From contig CANLLN010000005.1 in NCBI GenBank assembly GCA_947491945.1, positions 124,001-188,000 of the forward strand: a stretch of 64,000 bases of DNA. The letters are read 5' to 3'. The stretch is from an uncultured Carboxylicivirga sp. (GTDB lineage Bacteria; Bacteroidota; Bacteroidia; Bacteroidales; Marinilabiliaceae). This document shows positions 1 through 10,240 of this stretch, one piece after another. Position 1 is the stretch's first letter; each line of letters opens with the position of its first letter. The notes under the pieces are model-generated. The model saw only the letters and a list, made by a program, of their open reading frames with translations. It was not told where the DNA came from and did no database searches. Position numbers and translations under genes: made by a program.

Positions 1-69
1 GAGTAAATTGCCATAAATTAACATTTAAAATGGATAAGATTGGACGGATAGTTTCAGATACGGTCCGCT

Positions 70-2970
70 CTACAAATCGTTAATATACTTTGATAGATTA
101 TCGCCAGAGGCAAGACCCAGCTTTTGGCGTAGCCGGTAGCGGTTGTTTTCAATAGCCCGGTAAGAAACGTTCATGAGGGTGGCAATCTCTTTAGAGGTCA
201 TATTCATACGAATGTAAGCACATAACTTTTGCTCTCGTCCTGTTAAATCGGGGTGCTTTATCTTAAGTCGATTGATAAAATCAGCGTGTATCTGCTCCAA
301 ATGCAATTCAAACACCTCCCAATGGCTATCACTGTCAATATCTTTGTTAATTTTTTTAATTACACCCTCTAGTTTAGCAGCCATTTGACCTGCATCATTC
401 AGTTTTTTAATACGACTCAGTACATCTTTAACACTTAGTAAAAATTCATTTTTCTGAATAATATTCATGGTCGAGTTAGCCAGCTCCTTTTCCTTAAACA
501 GCATTTCGTCGCGTAACTTCTCATTACGCAACTTTACCATCTCCTTTTCTGTCCGCAATGCCTCATTGGTCAGTTGCTCCTCACGGGCTTTGTACCGCTC
601 CCTTTGCTTTAGCTTTTCGCGTTTCCGACTTAGTTCAATGCGTCGATTAAAGAAATACACCATTGTTATTACCAGAAGAAGAGCAGCAATAAAATAGGCT
701 ATTTTAGCCGGGATTTGGCGATACCAGGGCGGCTTCACAATAAAACTAAAATGCACGGGTCTTGCCTCAACATTATAACGATTTTTGGCATACACAGTAA
801 ATGTATATTCCCCCTCCCTCAGCTTAGTGAACTGTCGAAAGGTAACACTGCTCCATGCTGTAGGCTCTTTGTCCACACCGGAAAGAAAAGTGGCATATTC
901 CACTCCTTCATCCTGATAAAAGCTAGCTGCATAATGAATCTCAAAGGCATTGTTCTTAAAAGGATATTCCGGTACTCTGTACTGAGTAAAACCATCGTCC
1001 TCCTGCTGATGCAACATATATGGAATACTGTCGGTAGTGCCTTTGAAAGACCGCAGGTGCACTTTAAAAGGCATGCGAAAACCAGCGTTACCACTTAAAT
1101 GATAATGGACAAAACCATCTTCCACTCCAAAAAACACGTTTTCATCGTTGAGTACGAAAACAGATTCGAAGGCAGACACCATCTTCTGCTCCAAAGGAAG
1201 AAAAGGATATTCAATCTTTGTATAGCTGGCATCTTCGAGATAACGAAGAACGCCAACCTTGCTGTTTGTAAAAAACCAAATATTTCGATACTGATCTTCA
1301 AACATGCGTCGTGGATACTGTCCTTTGCTGAAAAAGCGATCAAACTCAGTAGTCTGACGTATCCGCCCGTCCCGCTCAATAAGGTAAATACAATCGGTGC
1401 CAACAAAGAACAGCTGCCCCTTAAGTCTGCACACAAGGCCTGTTTTATTATCCGGGAAATGTGAGAAGTCAAACTTACGGCTTTTCACAACCTCTTTATA
1501 ATCCGCACTAAAAGTAACCTGATAGATCCCTTTATTTCCATGCGATACCCATAGACAGCCCTGTTCATCCCATTGCGCAAAACGCGACGATTCACCAAAG
1601 CCCTCAACGCGCTGTGAATAAAGCCACCGCCCGCTCTTTTTATGCAGCAAAATAAAACCTTTATAGGTTCCGGCCAGCATGAGATTCGGTTGCTCCGGAA
1701 TACTTATAAACTTCCACACACCATTGACTGATACCGGTGTAATAAGCTCTGACCTATTATCAACAATGCGTAAAACACCCTGATCGTGACCACATAGTAC
1801 CTCATCACCATCGCTAAAAAGCGACCATACCTGCCCTTCCGTACCGGCCACCTTTTGGAAATCGTCGCGATCTTTCAGAGGATCATGAAAAGGCCCATCG
1901 CTAATGGTAAAAAGAGCCTGATTAGTACCGAAGTAATATTGGCCATGAAATCGCTCCATCACATAACCGGTGCCCAGGTTATAGTATCCACTTAAAAAGG
2001 ATATACCCGACTGAAGATTTACGCGGCTGATACCATTATCCAGCCCACACCATATATTACCTTCTTTATCTTCCAGTAAACTTAAAACCGTATTATTTAG
2101 CAGGCCTTTGTCCTTATCCAGCTGCGCTACCAAATGCCCCTGCTTATCGGTTACCACTAAACCATCCTGTATGGTACCAAAGGCTAAATAACGGTCTCCA
2201 CAGGTATGACCACAAAAAATATTGGCCTGCATAAGATGTTGGTTGGCCTGCACGTTCCAGGGAACAATGGTCTCCATGTTCCAGCTAAAAAGTCCATTTT
2301 TCATCGTTCCCAGCACAATTTGACGAGACGATAAAGCCATAGCTGAGGCCACTATTTTGCCTTTAAATATCTGCCCCCCGGCAACAGGAAAAACCTGGTC
2401 ACCGCGCACCTCCAACAAACCCTGTGCTTCATCCTGCACCAGCAGCATCTCATTTACCAAAAACGAACTAATAAAACGCCCAACAGCTGGTATAACGTAC
2501 CTCAGGTGATCCTCTTCAAATACATACAAGGCTTTCTCAGCCCTAAAAACGATGTATTTCCCCCAGGTATGTATATCCCAAATATCACTAGGCTCATTAA
2601 CTTTGAAAGTATCGGCCAGCGAATGATATTGAAGATGAAGTAAGGAATCATATTGAAAGAACCCAAACTCATTAAAACTACCGACATATATTTTATCATT
2701 AACGCAATTGACGCTGCGCACAGGAGCTTCGCCCATTACTTTATGCAAGTGCCAACGTTCCCCATCATATTCCAGCAAACCATCATTATTGGCGAAGTAA
2801 AGCAAATCGCTATGACTTTGGCTCAAGCCCCAGTTCTGCGTACCCGCCCGGTACTGACGACGATTAAAATTCTGTAAATCAGGAATACCCAGCTTATTGA
2901 CACTTCCTAGCATAAGCATAGGGAGCAGAATCATAACCGTAATAAGCCGAACACGCATCGAGGTTCTCAT
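70..2970 (-). CDS. Transmembrane one-component regulator: beta-propeller sensor, Y_Y_Y domain, LuxR-type HTH
   Basis: 966 aa. An N-terminal hydrophobic segment (about residues 8-22) is followed by a long periplasmic region with two-component-regulator propeller style repeats (for example LLEYDGERWHLH and EDKEGNIWCGLDNGISRV), then a Y_Y_Y-like Ig domain (about 690-755), a single membrane helix (about 770-790), a highly charged coiled coil (about 795-865) and a C-terminal helix-turn-helix (about 905-960, LTGREQKLCAYI then SKEIATLMNVS). No histidine kinase, receiver or DGC domain is present, so signal detection outside would pass directly to a membrane-tethered DNA-binding domain. In Bacteroidota such proteins usually act as transmembrane transcription factors. 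The ligand is unknown. Nothing adjacent is an obvious target. ATG at 2970 gives a good signal anchor; Met6 is an alternative start. Confidence 0.85.
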   Translation of the reverse strand: MRTSMRVRLITVMILLPMLMLGSVNKLGIPDLQNFNRRQYRAGTQNWGLSQSHSDLLYFANNDGLLEYDGERWHLHKVMGEAPVRSVNCVNDKIYVGSFNEFGFFQYDSLLHLQYHSLADTFKVNEPSDIWDIHTWGKYIVFRAEKALYVFEEDHLRYVIPAVGRFISSFLVNEMLLVQDEAQGLLEVRGDQVFPVAGGQIFKGKIVASAMALSSRQIVLGTMKNGLFSWNMETIVPWNVQANQHLMQANIFCGHTCGDRYLAFGTIQDGLVVTDKQGHLVAQLDKDKGLLNNTVLSLLEDKEGNIWCGLDNGISRVNLQSGISFLSGYYNLGTGYVMERFHGQYYFGTNQALFTISDGPFHDPLKDRDDFQKVAGTEGQVWSLFSDGDEVLCGHDQGVLRIVDNRSELITPVSVNGVWKFISIPEQPNLMLAGTYKGFILLHKKSGRWLYSQRVEGFGESSRFAQWDEQGCLWVSHGNKGIYQVTFSADYKEVVKSRKFDFSHFPDNKTGLVCRLKGQLFFVGTDCIYLIERDGRIRQTTEFDRFFSKGQYPRRMFEDQYRNIWFFTNSKVGVLRYLEDASYTKIEYPFLPLEQKMVSAFESVFVLNDENVFFGVEDGFVHYHLSGNAGFRMPFKVHLRSFKGTTDSIPYMLHQQEDDGFTQYRVPEYPFKNNAFEIHYAASFYQDEGVEYATFLSGVDKEPTAWSSVTFRQFTKLREGEYTFTVYAKNRYNVEARPVHFSFIVKPPWYRQIPAKIAYFIAALLLVITMVYFFNRRIELSRKREKLKQRERYKAREEQLTNEALRTEKEMVKLRNEKLRDEMLFKEKELANSTMNIIQKNEFLLSVKDVLSRIKKLNDAGQMAAKLEGVIKKINKDIDSDSHWEVFELHLEQIHADFINRLKIKHPDLTGREQKLCAYIRMNMTSKEIATLMNVSYRAIENNRYRLRQKLGLASGDNLSKYINDL

Positions 2971-3087
2971 AGCGAATTTTTCTCTTGGGTTTCTACGAAT
3001 TTATAAAAATATCGTCAGACACCGACGGCAATGCCTTAAATCAACTAAGATTAAGTTTTGAAAATTACATATTAATTGCCTATTGAC

Positions 3088-3129
3088 GGAACGGTTCTTT
3101 AATAGCTCCTTGCGATAGAGAACCGTTCC
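3088..3129. terminator. Perfect 11-bp inverted repeat between two minus-strand genes
   Basis: GGAACGGTTCT at 3088-3098 pairs exactly with AGAACCGTTCC at 3119-3129 across a 20-nt loop. It lies just past the stop of the Omp85-like gene (3194) and about 120 bp upstream of the regulator gene. There is no clear T-run in the minus direction, so it could be a terminator or an operator for the downstream regulator. Confidence 0.4.
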
Positions 3130-3193
3130 ATAAAGCATCGTGAACGCCCTACCAACTATAAGACTTATGAGTAGCTACTTTACTTTCAGACCC

Positions 3194-4348
3194 TTAAAAG
3201 GCCTCAGTCATGTTGAAATAAAAAAGGTTTTGATTATTCACCGGATCATGACCTATGTCCAGTCTAAAGTTCATGCGCGGTTGCAACTCAATGCGCAAAC
3301 CGGCACCGAAGTTGGGCAAAAGGTTTTGGGTATCGATAAATGACTTACTAACAGAGCCCACACCGCCCCAGGCCACAAAGCCGAACTTGGACAACAGGCG
3401 CCTGAAACGCGTTTCCTCACCCAGGTTAAGCATGTGTCGATATTCGGCAACGGCCATCACAGCATTTCTATCGCGATAATGACCCTTGTAATATCCTCTA
3501 AGATCGAAGGGCGAACCCACCATGGAGAGCTCCGTAATGGGCACATCACCTGAAGTAAAACGGCCATTGACCATCCAGGCCAACAGGCGGCGTTCTCCTA
3601 ACTTCTTCAAAGACTTAAACTGGCGGTAGTCGAGCATATAAACCCCATAGCTATAGGAACTCCCAAAGGCCTTGGCATAGTAATTGGCAGAAGCTTCAAC
3701 AAACAAGCCCGAATAAGCATTGGCGGGTACATCGCGCGTGTCGTAACTGAATTTGAACCCCACACCCACCTTGGTCATGCGCAAACCATCAGCATCGCCT
3801 CCCTGGGCAATATAATCGGGATCGCCAGCAACACCAAAGCTGGGATCTTTCATATTATTATGCCCTACATCGAGGGCAGCGCCTAAAAATAAATCGGTGT
3901 CGCGGTAACGAAATAAAAATACAGGATTCAACTGAAAATCAACCCCGCGATACTGGGTCGTTTCTTCATCCCGCTCGGTGGCTGTATTAGTATCGTATCC
4001 AACCCCGTAATAATGATTTAGTGTATTGAAGAAATACATTTGTCCGAAGATGCGAAAACGATCTTCATTGAAGAAAAGCTGCGGACGACAGGTCATGCTG
4101 CCGCCCCCATTGGTCATGTAGGCAAAGGCAATGGGCAACACCGAACGTTTTAAAGTACTATCGGCAGGGTTGGTTGAAAAGGTAAACAAACCACTACCAC
4201 CAATGAGCAAGCCATAATCGGGCGTGTATCCGGGGCCGCCTAAAATACTAAACCGTAAATTCCGTGACTGCCTTATAGAGTCACGATTAGCAGCATGCCC
4301 CAAAGCACAAATAGTCACCGCAATTATGAACAATACATTTTTCTTCAT
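3194..4348 (-). CDS. BamA/TamA-family (Omp85) outer membrane beta-barrel protein without POTRA domains
   Basis: 384 aa with an N-terminal signal peptide (MKKNVLFIIAVTICALGHA). The rest is alternating amphipathic strands and ends in Phe, as outer membrane barrels do. The C-terminal half carries the Omp85/surface-antigen pattern: a DTRD-like strand near residue 205, SMVGSPFDLRGYYKGHYRD, then VAEYRH and GGVG, matching the conserved region of Bac_surface_Ag. The length is that of a barrel alone, with no room for POTRA domains, so this is not BamA itself. In Bacteroidota such short Omp85 proteins are often annotated only as BamA/TamA family; the substrate is unknown. It follows the RND efflux operon on the same strand after about 155 bp and might be co-transcribed with it. 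Confidence 0.8.
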   Translation of the reverse strand: MKKNVLFIIAVTICALGHAANRDSIRQSRNLRFSILGGPGYTPDYGLLIGGSGLFTFSTNPADSTLKRSVLPIAFAYMTNGGGSMTCRPQLFFNEDRFRIFGQMYFFNTLNHYYGVGYDTNTATERDEETTQYRGVDFQLNPVFLFRYRDTDLFLGAALDVGHNNMKDPSFGVAGDPDYIAQGGDADGLRMTKVGVGFKFSYDTRDVPANAYSGLFVEASANYYAKAFGSSYSYGVYMLDYRQFKSLKKLGERRLLAWMVNGRFTSGDVPITELSMVGSPFDLRGYYKGHYRDRNAVMAVAEYRHMLNLGEETRFRRLLSKFGFVAWGGVGSVSKSFIDTQNLLPNFGAGLRIELQPRMNFRLDIGHDPVNNQNLFYFNMTEAF

Positions 4349-4502
4349 CCAACAAAAATAATAAACCCTGTTAAGTTCATCACCACCCCTATGTTAAAAA
4401 AGCCAAATAACATTCGCCGCAATGCGGCAATAAAAACGCACACATCTCACTATAATTAATTCATTGCCAATAATCTATAATCCATATACAGCAAATAAAC
4501 AC

Positions 4503-5912
4503 TTAATTATGCCATCCGCCACCAAGCGCTTTATAAAGATAGACCATGGACAGCAGCTCATCGCGCCGCGCATTATTACGCTGTATCTCAGCATCCAGAA
4601 GACTACGCTGTGCATCCAGCAGATCGAGATAAGAGATTACGCCATTCAAATATTGTAACTCGGCGAGCTCTAAGTACTTTCGCGTAGCAGCCTCAAAATT
4701 AGCCTGCGCCCGATACACCTCTCCGGCTTTCCGAAAAGTCATAATGGCCGTGTTGGCTTCCTGAAAAGCTTGCAGCACAGCCCGCTGATAGGTGTAAATT
4801 TCCTCTTCGTAGCGTGCTTCAGCCTGCCGCTGCCTTGCTTTGAGCTTACCGCCCTGAAAGAGGGGAGCCAGCACATCGCCTGCAATAAACCAGTAAGGCG
4901 ACTTCAGTAACTCACCCAGGTCATCGTTGGAGCGCCCTAAGCGGCCTGTTAACGACAGGCTTGGAAAACGATCAGTAGTAGCCACTCCCACCATGGCGTT
5001 AGCGGCTATCAGCTTCTGCTCGGCCTGGCGCACATCGGGTCGGCGAACCAGTAAGGCGGAGGGCAGTCCGGCCGGCAAGTATTCCGGTAAATCTTGCTCA
5101 TCCAATCCTTTTCCTCTTACCAGGTTGCTTTTGTAGGTGCCCAGCAAAAGCGCCAGTCCATTTTGCGCCACCCGTATCTTACGTTCCAGAACGGGCAGTA
5201 GGGTCATGGTCTTAGCCAGCTCCACCTCGGCCTGTTGCAGGGATGTTTCGGAAGTGAGCCCCCCCCGGAAACGTAAACCGGCGATGCGAACCCCTTCACA
5301 ACGCGCCACCAATGTTTGCTTTACAATGGCCAACTCATCGTGCAGAGCGGTTAGTTTGAAATACGATTCGGCTACCTCAGCCACGATACTCATCTGCAAG
5401 GCACGTTGCGCCTCTTTGGTGGCCAGGTAATCAGCAATGGCTGCCTCACGCCCCCATCGTAATTTGCCCCATAAGTCAATCTCCCAGCTTAAGGTAGCCC
5501 GCACCTCCATCTCTGTGGTGCCATCCACATTATCGCCCCCAAAATTCTCCATCTCCCGCTCGGCCTTAAAATCAGCACCCAGGTTTGGCAACAGATCTGC
5601 GGTGGCAATTCGCTTGGCTGCCATATACTGCTTCAGGCGCGTTCCTGCAATGCGAATATCTTTATTGTTCTCAAGCGCCTTACGGATATAAGTATGCAAC
5701 ACCGTATCCGTATATACATCCCACCATTTCACATCATCGATGGTAAGCGAATCAATGCTCATGACCTCCAGCTTATCCGGCAGATTCAACTCGGGTGGCA
5801 CATATTTCTTCCCTACTTTACACGAACCCATTACAATAAGCAGCATGCCCCCAAGGCATATCATACGCCAAGACGTATCCAATATTCTTATATCATTAAT
5901 ATTCTTCTTCAT
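4503..5912 (-). CDS. Outer membrane efflux lipoprotein (TolC/OprM-like, NodT family)
   Basis: 469 aa. A lipobox ending in Cys31 (IVMGSC) follows a hydrophobic stretch, then the OprM-type opening KVGKKYVPPELNLP. Two OEP repeats follow; family-typical pieces are ATADLLPNLGADF, SWEIDLWGKLRWGREAA, GLRFRGGLTSE and the RRPDVRQAEQKLIAANA motif. It is the outer membrane exit duct of a tripartite RND pump. Its ATG overlaps the pump's stop codon by one base (TAATG at 5912), so the two are translationally coupled. Last gene of the MFP-pump-duct operon. Confidence 0.93.
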   Translation of the reverse strand: MKKNINDIRILDTSWRMICLGGMLLIVMGSCKVGKKYVPPELNLPDKLEVMSIDSLTIDDVKWWDVYTDTVLHTYIRKALENNKDIRIAGTRLKQYMAAKRIATADLLPNLGADFKAEREMENFGGDNVDGTTEMEVRATLSWEIDLWGKLRWGREAAIADYLATKEAQRALQMSIVAEVAESYFKLTALHDELAIVKQTLVARCEGVRIAGLRFRGGLTSETSLQQAEVELAKTMTLLPVLERKIRVAQNGLALLLGTYKSNLVRGKGLDEQDLPEYLPAGLPSALLVRRPDVRQAEQKLIAANAMVGVATTDRFPSLSLTGRLGRSNDDLGELLKSPYWFIAGDVLAPLFQGGKLKARQRQAEARYEEEIYTYQRAVLQAFQEANTAIMTFRKAGEVYRAQANFEAATRKYLELAELQYLNGVISYLDLLDAQRSLLDAEIQRNNARRDELLSMVYLYKALGGGWHN

Positions 5913-8900
5913 TACTGCTGTTTAGAACTTGTGAAACGCGCCTTTACCTTGTAGGTAAGCACAAAAAAGAATGGAACTAACACAATGCCAATGGTAATGG
6001 CCACCAGCATACCAAAAAACACTCCCGTACCAATGGAATGACGTCCGGCCGATCCCGGCCCTGTGGCCAGCACCATGGGCAACATACCCAACACAAAAGC
6101 CAGTGAAGTCATTACGATGGGGCGAAAACGCTGCTTACCGGCCAGCAATGCCGCCTGCACCACATCCTTGCCTTTATCCACTTCCAGCTTGGCAAACTCA
6201 ACAATAAGAATGGCATTTTTGGCCGCCAGACCAATGAGCGTCACCAGGCCAACCTGAAAATAAATATCATTGTCGAGACCAGTGAACCAAATACCTGCAA
6301 AGGCACCCAGTGCAGCAATAGGCAAAGACAATAACACCGCGATGGGCACGAGCCAGCTTTCGTATTGAGCTGCCAGAAACAAAAAGACAAACAGAAATAC
6401 CAATGCCATAATAACACCAGTCTGCCCACCTGCCTGCTTTTCCTGGTAGGATAAACCACTCCAGTCCAGTCCAATATTATCGGGTAGCTTCTGCCTCACA
6501 ATCTCTTCCATCACCGCCATAGCCTGTCCTGAGCTGTAACCTCCGGCCGGCGTTCCCCTTATAATGGCTGATGAAAACATATTAAAACGCTTAATATTTC
6601 CGGGGCCCGTTGAGTAGGAAGCATTTCCCAAAGCAGTCAGCGGAATCATTGCACCATCATCACCCTTTACAAAAAACAAGCCCAGTGCATTTTGATTACT
6701 GCGATAAGGCGCCTCGGCCTGAATATACACTTTATAAATGCGGTTAAACATGTTAAAGTCATTCACATAAACCGAACCCAGAAAAGCCTTCATGGTTGAA
6801 AAAACATCGGCCAAAGGGATGCCCAGCAGCTTCACGCGGTCGCGGTTCACATCAAAATAAAGCTGCGGAATATCGGCCTGCAAAGCCGATGAAATATTGT
6901 TCAGCTCTTTTCGCTGTGTTGCATAAAACAATAATGTATCGGTGGCAGCCACCAGGTTTTCCCAGGTGGCATCACCCTTGGCTTGCAGTTGTAACTCAAA
7001 ACCACCGGAGCTACCCAAACCGGGTATCACAGGAGGCTTGTTAAAATAAAAGCGAGCCTCCGGAATATCGTACAACTCACGCCGTGCCTGATCGATCAGG
7101 TGCTGCAGACTTAGCTCTTTATCCTTCCGCTCGTCCCAGGGCTTGAGGGTAACCGCCAACTCTGCCCTTCCCTGATTGGTACCCACACGCGGACTAGTAC
7201 CCGCAATGCTTTGCACATAAGCCACGGCCTCCTGCTGCCTGAAATAATCAACCACCAGATCAGTAATCACACGGGTACGCTCAAGGGTAGCGCCTTCGTT
7301 CAACTCAATCTCAACGGTAAAAAAGCCCTGATCTTCTTCCGGGATAAAAGAAGTGGGTACAACACGGGCCAACACAAAAATAAAGACCAAGGCCATGCCA
7401 AAAGCTGCCAACACCCGCCGCGGATTGCCACAGGCCAAGCCCAGCACACCCTGATACTTCTCATTGCTGATATTGAGCCATTTATTAATGAAACGAAACA
7501 CCCCATTATTCTTTCCGGATGAAGGCTTTAAGATGAGTGCACATAATGCCGGACTGAGCGTAAGCGCTACTACGGTTGAAATCAACACAGACACTACTAT
7601 GGTTACCGAAAATTGTCGATAGAGCTCACCCGTTATGCCCGAGAGGAAGCTAACGGGTACAAAAACCGCAGCCAATACCAAAGACGTGGCAATGAGTGCC
7701 CCCGACAAGTCCTTCATGGCTTTGTGGGTGGCATCACGGGCATCCAGCTGCTCATCCGCCATAATGCGCTCTACATTTTCAACCACTACAATGGCATCGT
7801 CCACCACAATACCAATGGCCAGGATAAGCCCCAGTAATGTTAACATATTAAGTGAGAAACCCATGGCAAGCATAAACCCAAAGGTACCTATGAGGGAAAT
7901 GGGCACAGCGATAACCGGAATAACGGTGGCACGCCAATTTTGCAAGGACAGAAATACCACAATCACCACTAGCAGAAGCGCCTGAAAAAGTGTGACATAC
8001 ACCTCTTTGATGGATGCCCGGATATAATCCGTCATATCATAGGGAATGAGGTAATCGAGGCCTTCCGGAAAATTATGGCTGATCTCCAGCAGGGCGGCCT
8101 TCACATTATCGGCCACCTCCACAGCATTGGCACCCGGCAAGAGGTAGATGGCCAGCATAGCCGCGTTACCGCCATTGATGGCACTCTCCTGTGTGTAAGA
8201 AGACGACTCCAGCGATACGCGTGCCACATCGCGCATACGAATAAGCGTACCATCGCTATTGGCCCTTATCACAACCTGCTCAAACTCAGCTACGGTTTCC
8301 AGGCGTCCTTTGGTGGAAATGGGCAGGGTAACATCAATGGCCTCCATGGGCTGCAAACCCAGCTCTCCGGCTGCCGACTCACGGTTCTGATCCTTCAAAG
8401 CATCCTGCAAGTCCTTTACAGTAAGTCCGAAGCTGGCCAAACGATCGGGCATCACCCAGATACGCATGCCATAATAACGGCTTCCCCGGTTGGATACACG
8501 CCCCACACCCGGAATGCGCCGAAGTACATCCAACACATTAATGGTGGCAAAGTTACTCAGGTAGATCTCATCGAATTTGGGATCATCCGACACCAGACAA
8601 ATCGTCATTAACTGACTGGCCGATTGCTTTTCGACCGACATACCGTTTTGCACCACCTCGGCCGGCAAGCGTGACTCGGCCAGTTTCACACGGTTTTGTA
8701 TCTCCACCGCGGCCAAATCAGGATCAACCCCCACATCGAAAGTAACATTGATATTTACACCCCCCGAGTTAGAACTGCTCGACTCCATGTAAAGCATGCC
8801 CGGTGTACCATTCAGCTCCTGCTCGATGGGCGTGGCAACGGCTTGCGACACAGTGGTAGCGCTGGCTCCGGGATAGGAACCACTGATTTTTACTACCGGC

Positions 8901-9022
8901 GGTGTGATCTTCGGATATTGATCGATGGGCAAGAATAACAAACCAATAAATCCAAGCAGCACAATCAGTATGGATATAACCGATGAAAAAACCGGTCTTT
9001 CAATAAAAAATCCTGGCTTCAT
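5912..9022 (-). CDS. RND multidrug efflux permease, HAE1 family (AcrB/MexB-like)
   Basis: About 1036 aa, the usual HAE1 length, with twelve membrane helices in the AcrB arrangement and two large periplasmic loops. It begins MKPGFFIERPVFSSVISI, typical of the family. The proton-relay aspartates sit in TM4 within GIVVDDAIVVVENVE. It exchanges protons for amphiphilic drugs, detergents or lipids, working with the adaptor upstream and the duct downstream. The start chosen is ATG 9022, four bases after the adaptor's stop codon; a further ATG at 9049 would overlap the adaptor gene and adds nine residues not seen in homologues. Substrate range cannot be deduced from sequence. Confidence 0.95.
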   Translation of the reverse strand: MKPGFFIERPVFSSVISILIVLLGFIGLLFLPIDQYPKITPPVVKISGSYPGASATTVSQAVATPIEQELNGTPGMLYMESSSSNSGGVNINVTFDVGVDPDLAAVEIQNRVKLAESRLPAEVVQNGMSVEKQSASQLMTICLVSDDPKFDEIYLSNFATINVLDVLRRIPGVGRVSNRGSRYYGMRIWVMPDRLASFGLTVKDLQDALKDQNRESAAGELGLQPMEAIDVTLPISTKGRLETVAEFEQVVIRANSDGTLIRMRDVARVSLESSSYTQESAINGGNAAMLAIYLLPGANAVEVADNVKAALLEISHNFPEGLDYLIPYDMTDYIRASIKEVYVTLFQALLLVVIVVFLSLQNWRATVIPVIAVPISLIGTFGFMLAMGFSLNMLTLLGLILAIGIVVDDAIVVVENVERIMADEQLDARDATHKAMKDLSGALIATSLVLAAVFVPVSFLSGITGELYRQFSVTIVVSVLISTVVALTLSPALCALILKPSSGKNNGVFRFINKWLNISNEKYQGVLGLACGNPRRVLAAFGMALVFIFVLARVVPTSFIPEEDQGFFTVEIELNEGATLERTRVITDLVVDYFRQQEAVAYVQSIAGTSPRVGTNQGRAELAVTLKPWDERKDKELSLQHLIDQARRELYDIPEARFYFNKPPVIPGLGSSGGFELQLQAKGDATWENLVAATDTLLFYATQRKELNNISSALQADIPQLYFDVNRDRVKLLGIPLADVFSTMKAFLGSVYVNDFNMFNRIYKVYIQAEAPYRSNQNALGLFFVKGDDGAMIPLTALGNASYSTGPGNIKRFNMFSSAIIRGTPAGGYSSGQAMAVMEEIVRQKLPDNIGLDWSGLSYQEKQAGGQTGVIMALVFLFVFLFLAAQYESWLVPIAVLLSLPIAALGAFAGIWFTGLDNDIYFQVGLVTLIGLAAKNAILIVEFAKLEVDKGKDVVQAALLAGKQRFRPIVMTSLAFVLGMLPMVLATGPGSAGRHSIGTGVFFGMLVAITIGIVLVPFFFVLTYKVKARFTSSKQQ

Positions 9023-9026
9023 AGGT

Positions 9027-10166
9027 CTATTGTTTACCTGGGTTAACATTAAGTTCGGAAGCCGCTACGGATTTAACACGGATGCCCGGACTCAGTTTGT
9101 GCTGTCCCTCGGTAATCACCTGCTCGTTTGCTCCTAAGCCCCGTTCAATAACAATCTCATTATCGCGCTCGGGACCCGTCTCCACAAAGCGCTTCTCTGC
9201 TACACTATCGCGGCGCATCACATACACAAAGCTGCCGCCCTTTTCAATAATCAATGATTTGCGGGGCACCACAATGGCTTTTTCCAACACATCCAACAGA
9301 AACTTGACCTTGGTAAACTGACCGGGCAACAACACCTGGTCGGGATTGGCCAGCTCGGCTCGCACACCAAAAGTTCCGGTTTTAGGATCCACCTGCGGGT
9401 CGGCAAAATCAACAATGCCTTCCTTCGGATATACACTATTATCGGCCAGTGTTACCCGCACGGTAGGCTGCCATGAACGCGTACTGTCCGTCTGCCCTAT
9501 GTTTACATTGCGCTCGCGGCTACGCAGATAGTCCAGTGCCGTCATCTTAAAATCCACCAGCACAGTATCGCTCTGCACCACTGTGGCAAGCAGGGAACTA
9601 TTGCCCGGGCTCACGAGGGCTCCTATATCCACATAACGCTCGCTGATAATGCCGTCGAGGGGCGAGCGCACCCGTGTAAAATCAAACTCCAATTGGTATT
9701 GCGCCCTGTCAGCTTTGCTCATAGCCACATTGGCTTCAGCACTTTCGTAGGCGGCCACGGCATTGTCCAGATCGAGGCGGCTGGCTGCATTTTGTTCATA
9801 CAAGGGCTGCAAGCGTTCCAAGTCACGCTGTGCCTTGTTAAAGGCAGCTATGTCGCGCTTAAGCTGTGCCTCGGCCTTATCCAGCCGCGCCTTATACTGC
9901 GACTGATCAATCAGGAACAAGACCTCATCCTGGCCCACTCGCTTGCCTTCCTCAAACATCATTTTCTGAAGATAACCTTCCACACGGGCACGCACCTCTA
10001 CATAGCGATAGGCACGTATACGCCCAACATACTCTCCGTACAGTTTTACATCTTCTTGAATCGCCGGCTCCACAACAACAGCCGCATAATCAGGGGTTCT
10101 CTCTTTTTTACAGGCTAGCAAACTCACCAAGCCGAACAATAGCAACAAGAATTTTCTTAGCATCAT
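9027..10166 (-). CDS. RND efflux membrane fusion lipoprotein (HlyD/AcrA family)
   Basis: 379 aa. A short signal peptide ends in a lipobox at Cys19 (SLLAC), so the protein should be anchored in the inner membrane facing the periplasm. Family features in order: lipoyl half-motif with EVRARVEGYLQKMMFEEG, alpha-helical hairpin (about 95-160), second lipoyl half with FTRVRSPLDGIISERYVDIG, then beta-barrel and membrane-proximal domains (LLPGQFTKVKF). It links the pump to the outer membrane duct. First gene of the three-gene operon. A perfect palindrome about 75 bp upstream (10241-10257) is a candidate operator, but no repressor gene lies next to it. Confidence 0.93.
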   Translation of the reverse strand: MMLRKFLLLLFGLVSLLACKKERTPDYAAVVVEPAIQEDVKLYGEYVGRIRAYRYVEVRARVEGYLQKMMFEEGKRVGQDEVLFLIDQSQYKARLDKAEAQLKRDIAAFNKAQRDLERLQPLYEQNAASRLDLDNAVAAYESAEANVAMSKADRAQYQLEFDFTRVRSPLDGIISERYVDIGALVSPGNSSLLATVVQSDTVLVDFKMTALDYLRSRERNVNIGQTDSTRSWQPTVRVTLADNSVYPKEGIVDFADPQVDPKTGTFGVRAELANPDQVLLPGQFTKVKFLLDVLEKAIVVPRKSLIIEKGGSFVYVMRRDSVAEKRFVETGPERDNEIVIERGLGANEQVITEGQHKLSPGIRVKSVAASELNVNPGKQ

Positions 10167-10240
10167 TACATTCAGGGTATCAAGGGTTCAGCTTATAAAA
10201 ATAACATTTTGTGGATTAAAGCGTCATGTTTTTTCCTCTT

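Noticed and set aside
4416-4428. Short GCCGC-AAT-GCGGC hairpin after the first duct gene
   Set aside because: The stem is only 5 bp and the T-rich stretch on the minus strand is 15 bases away, so it is not convincing as a terminator.
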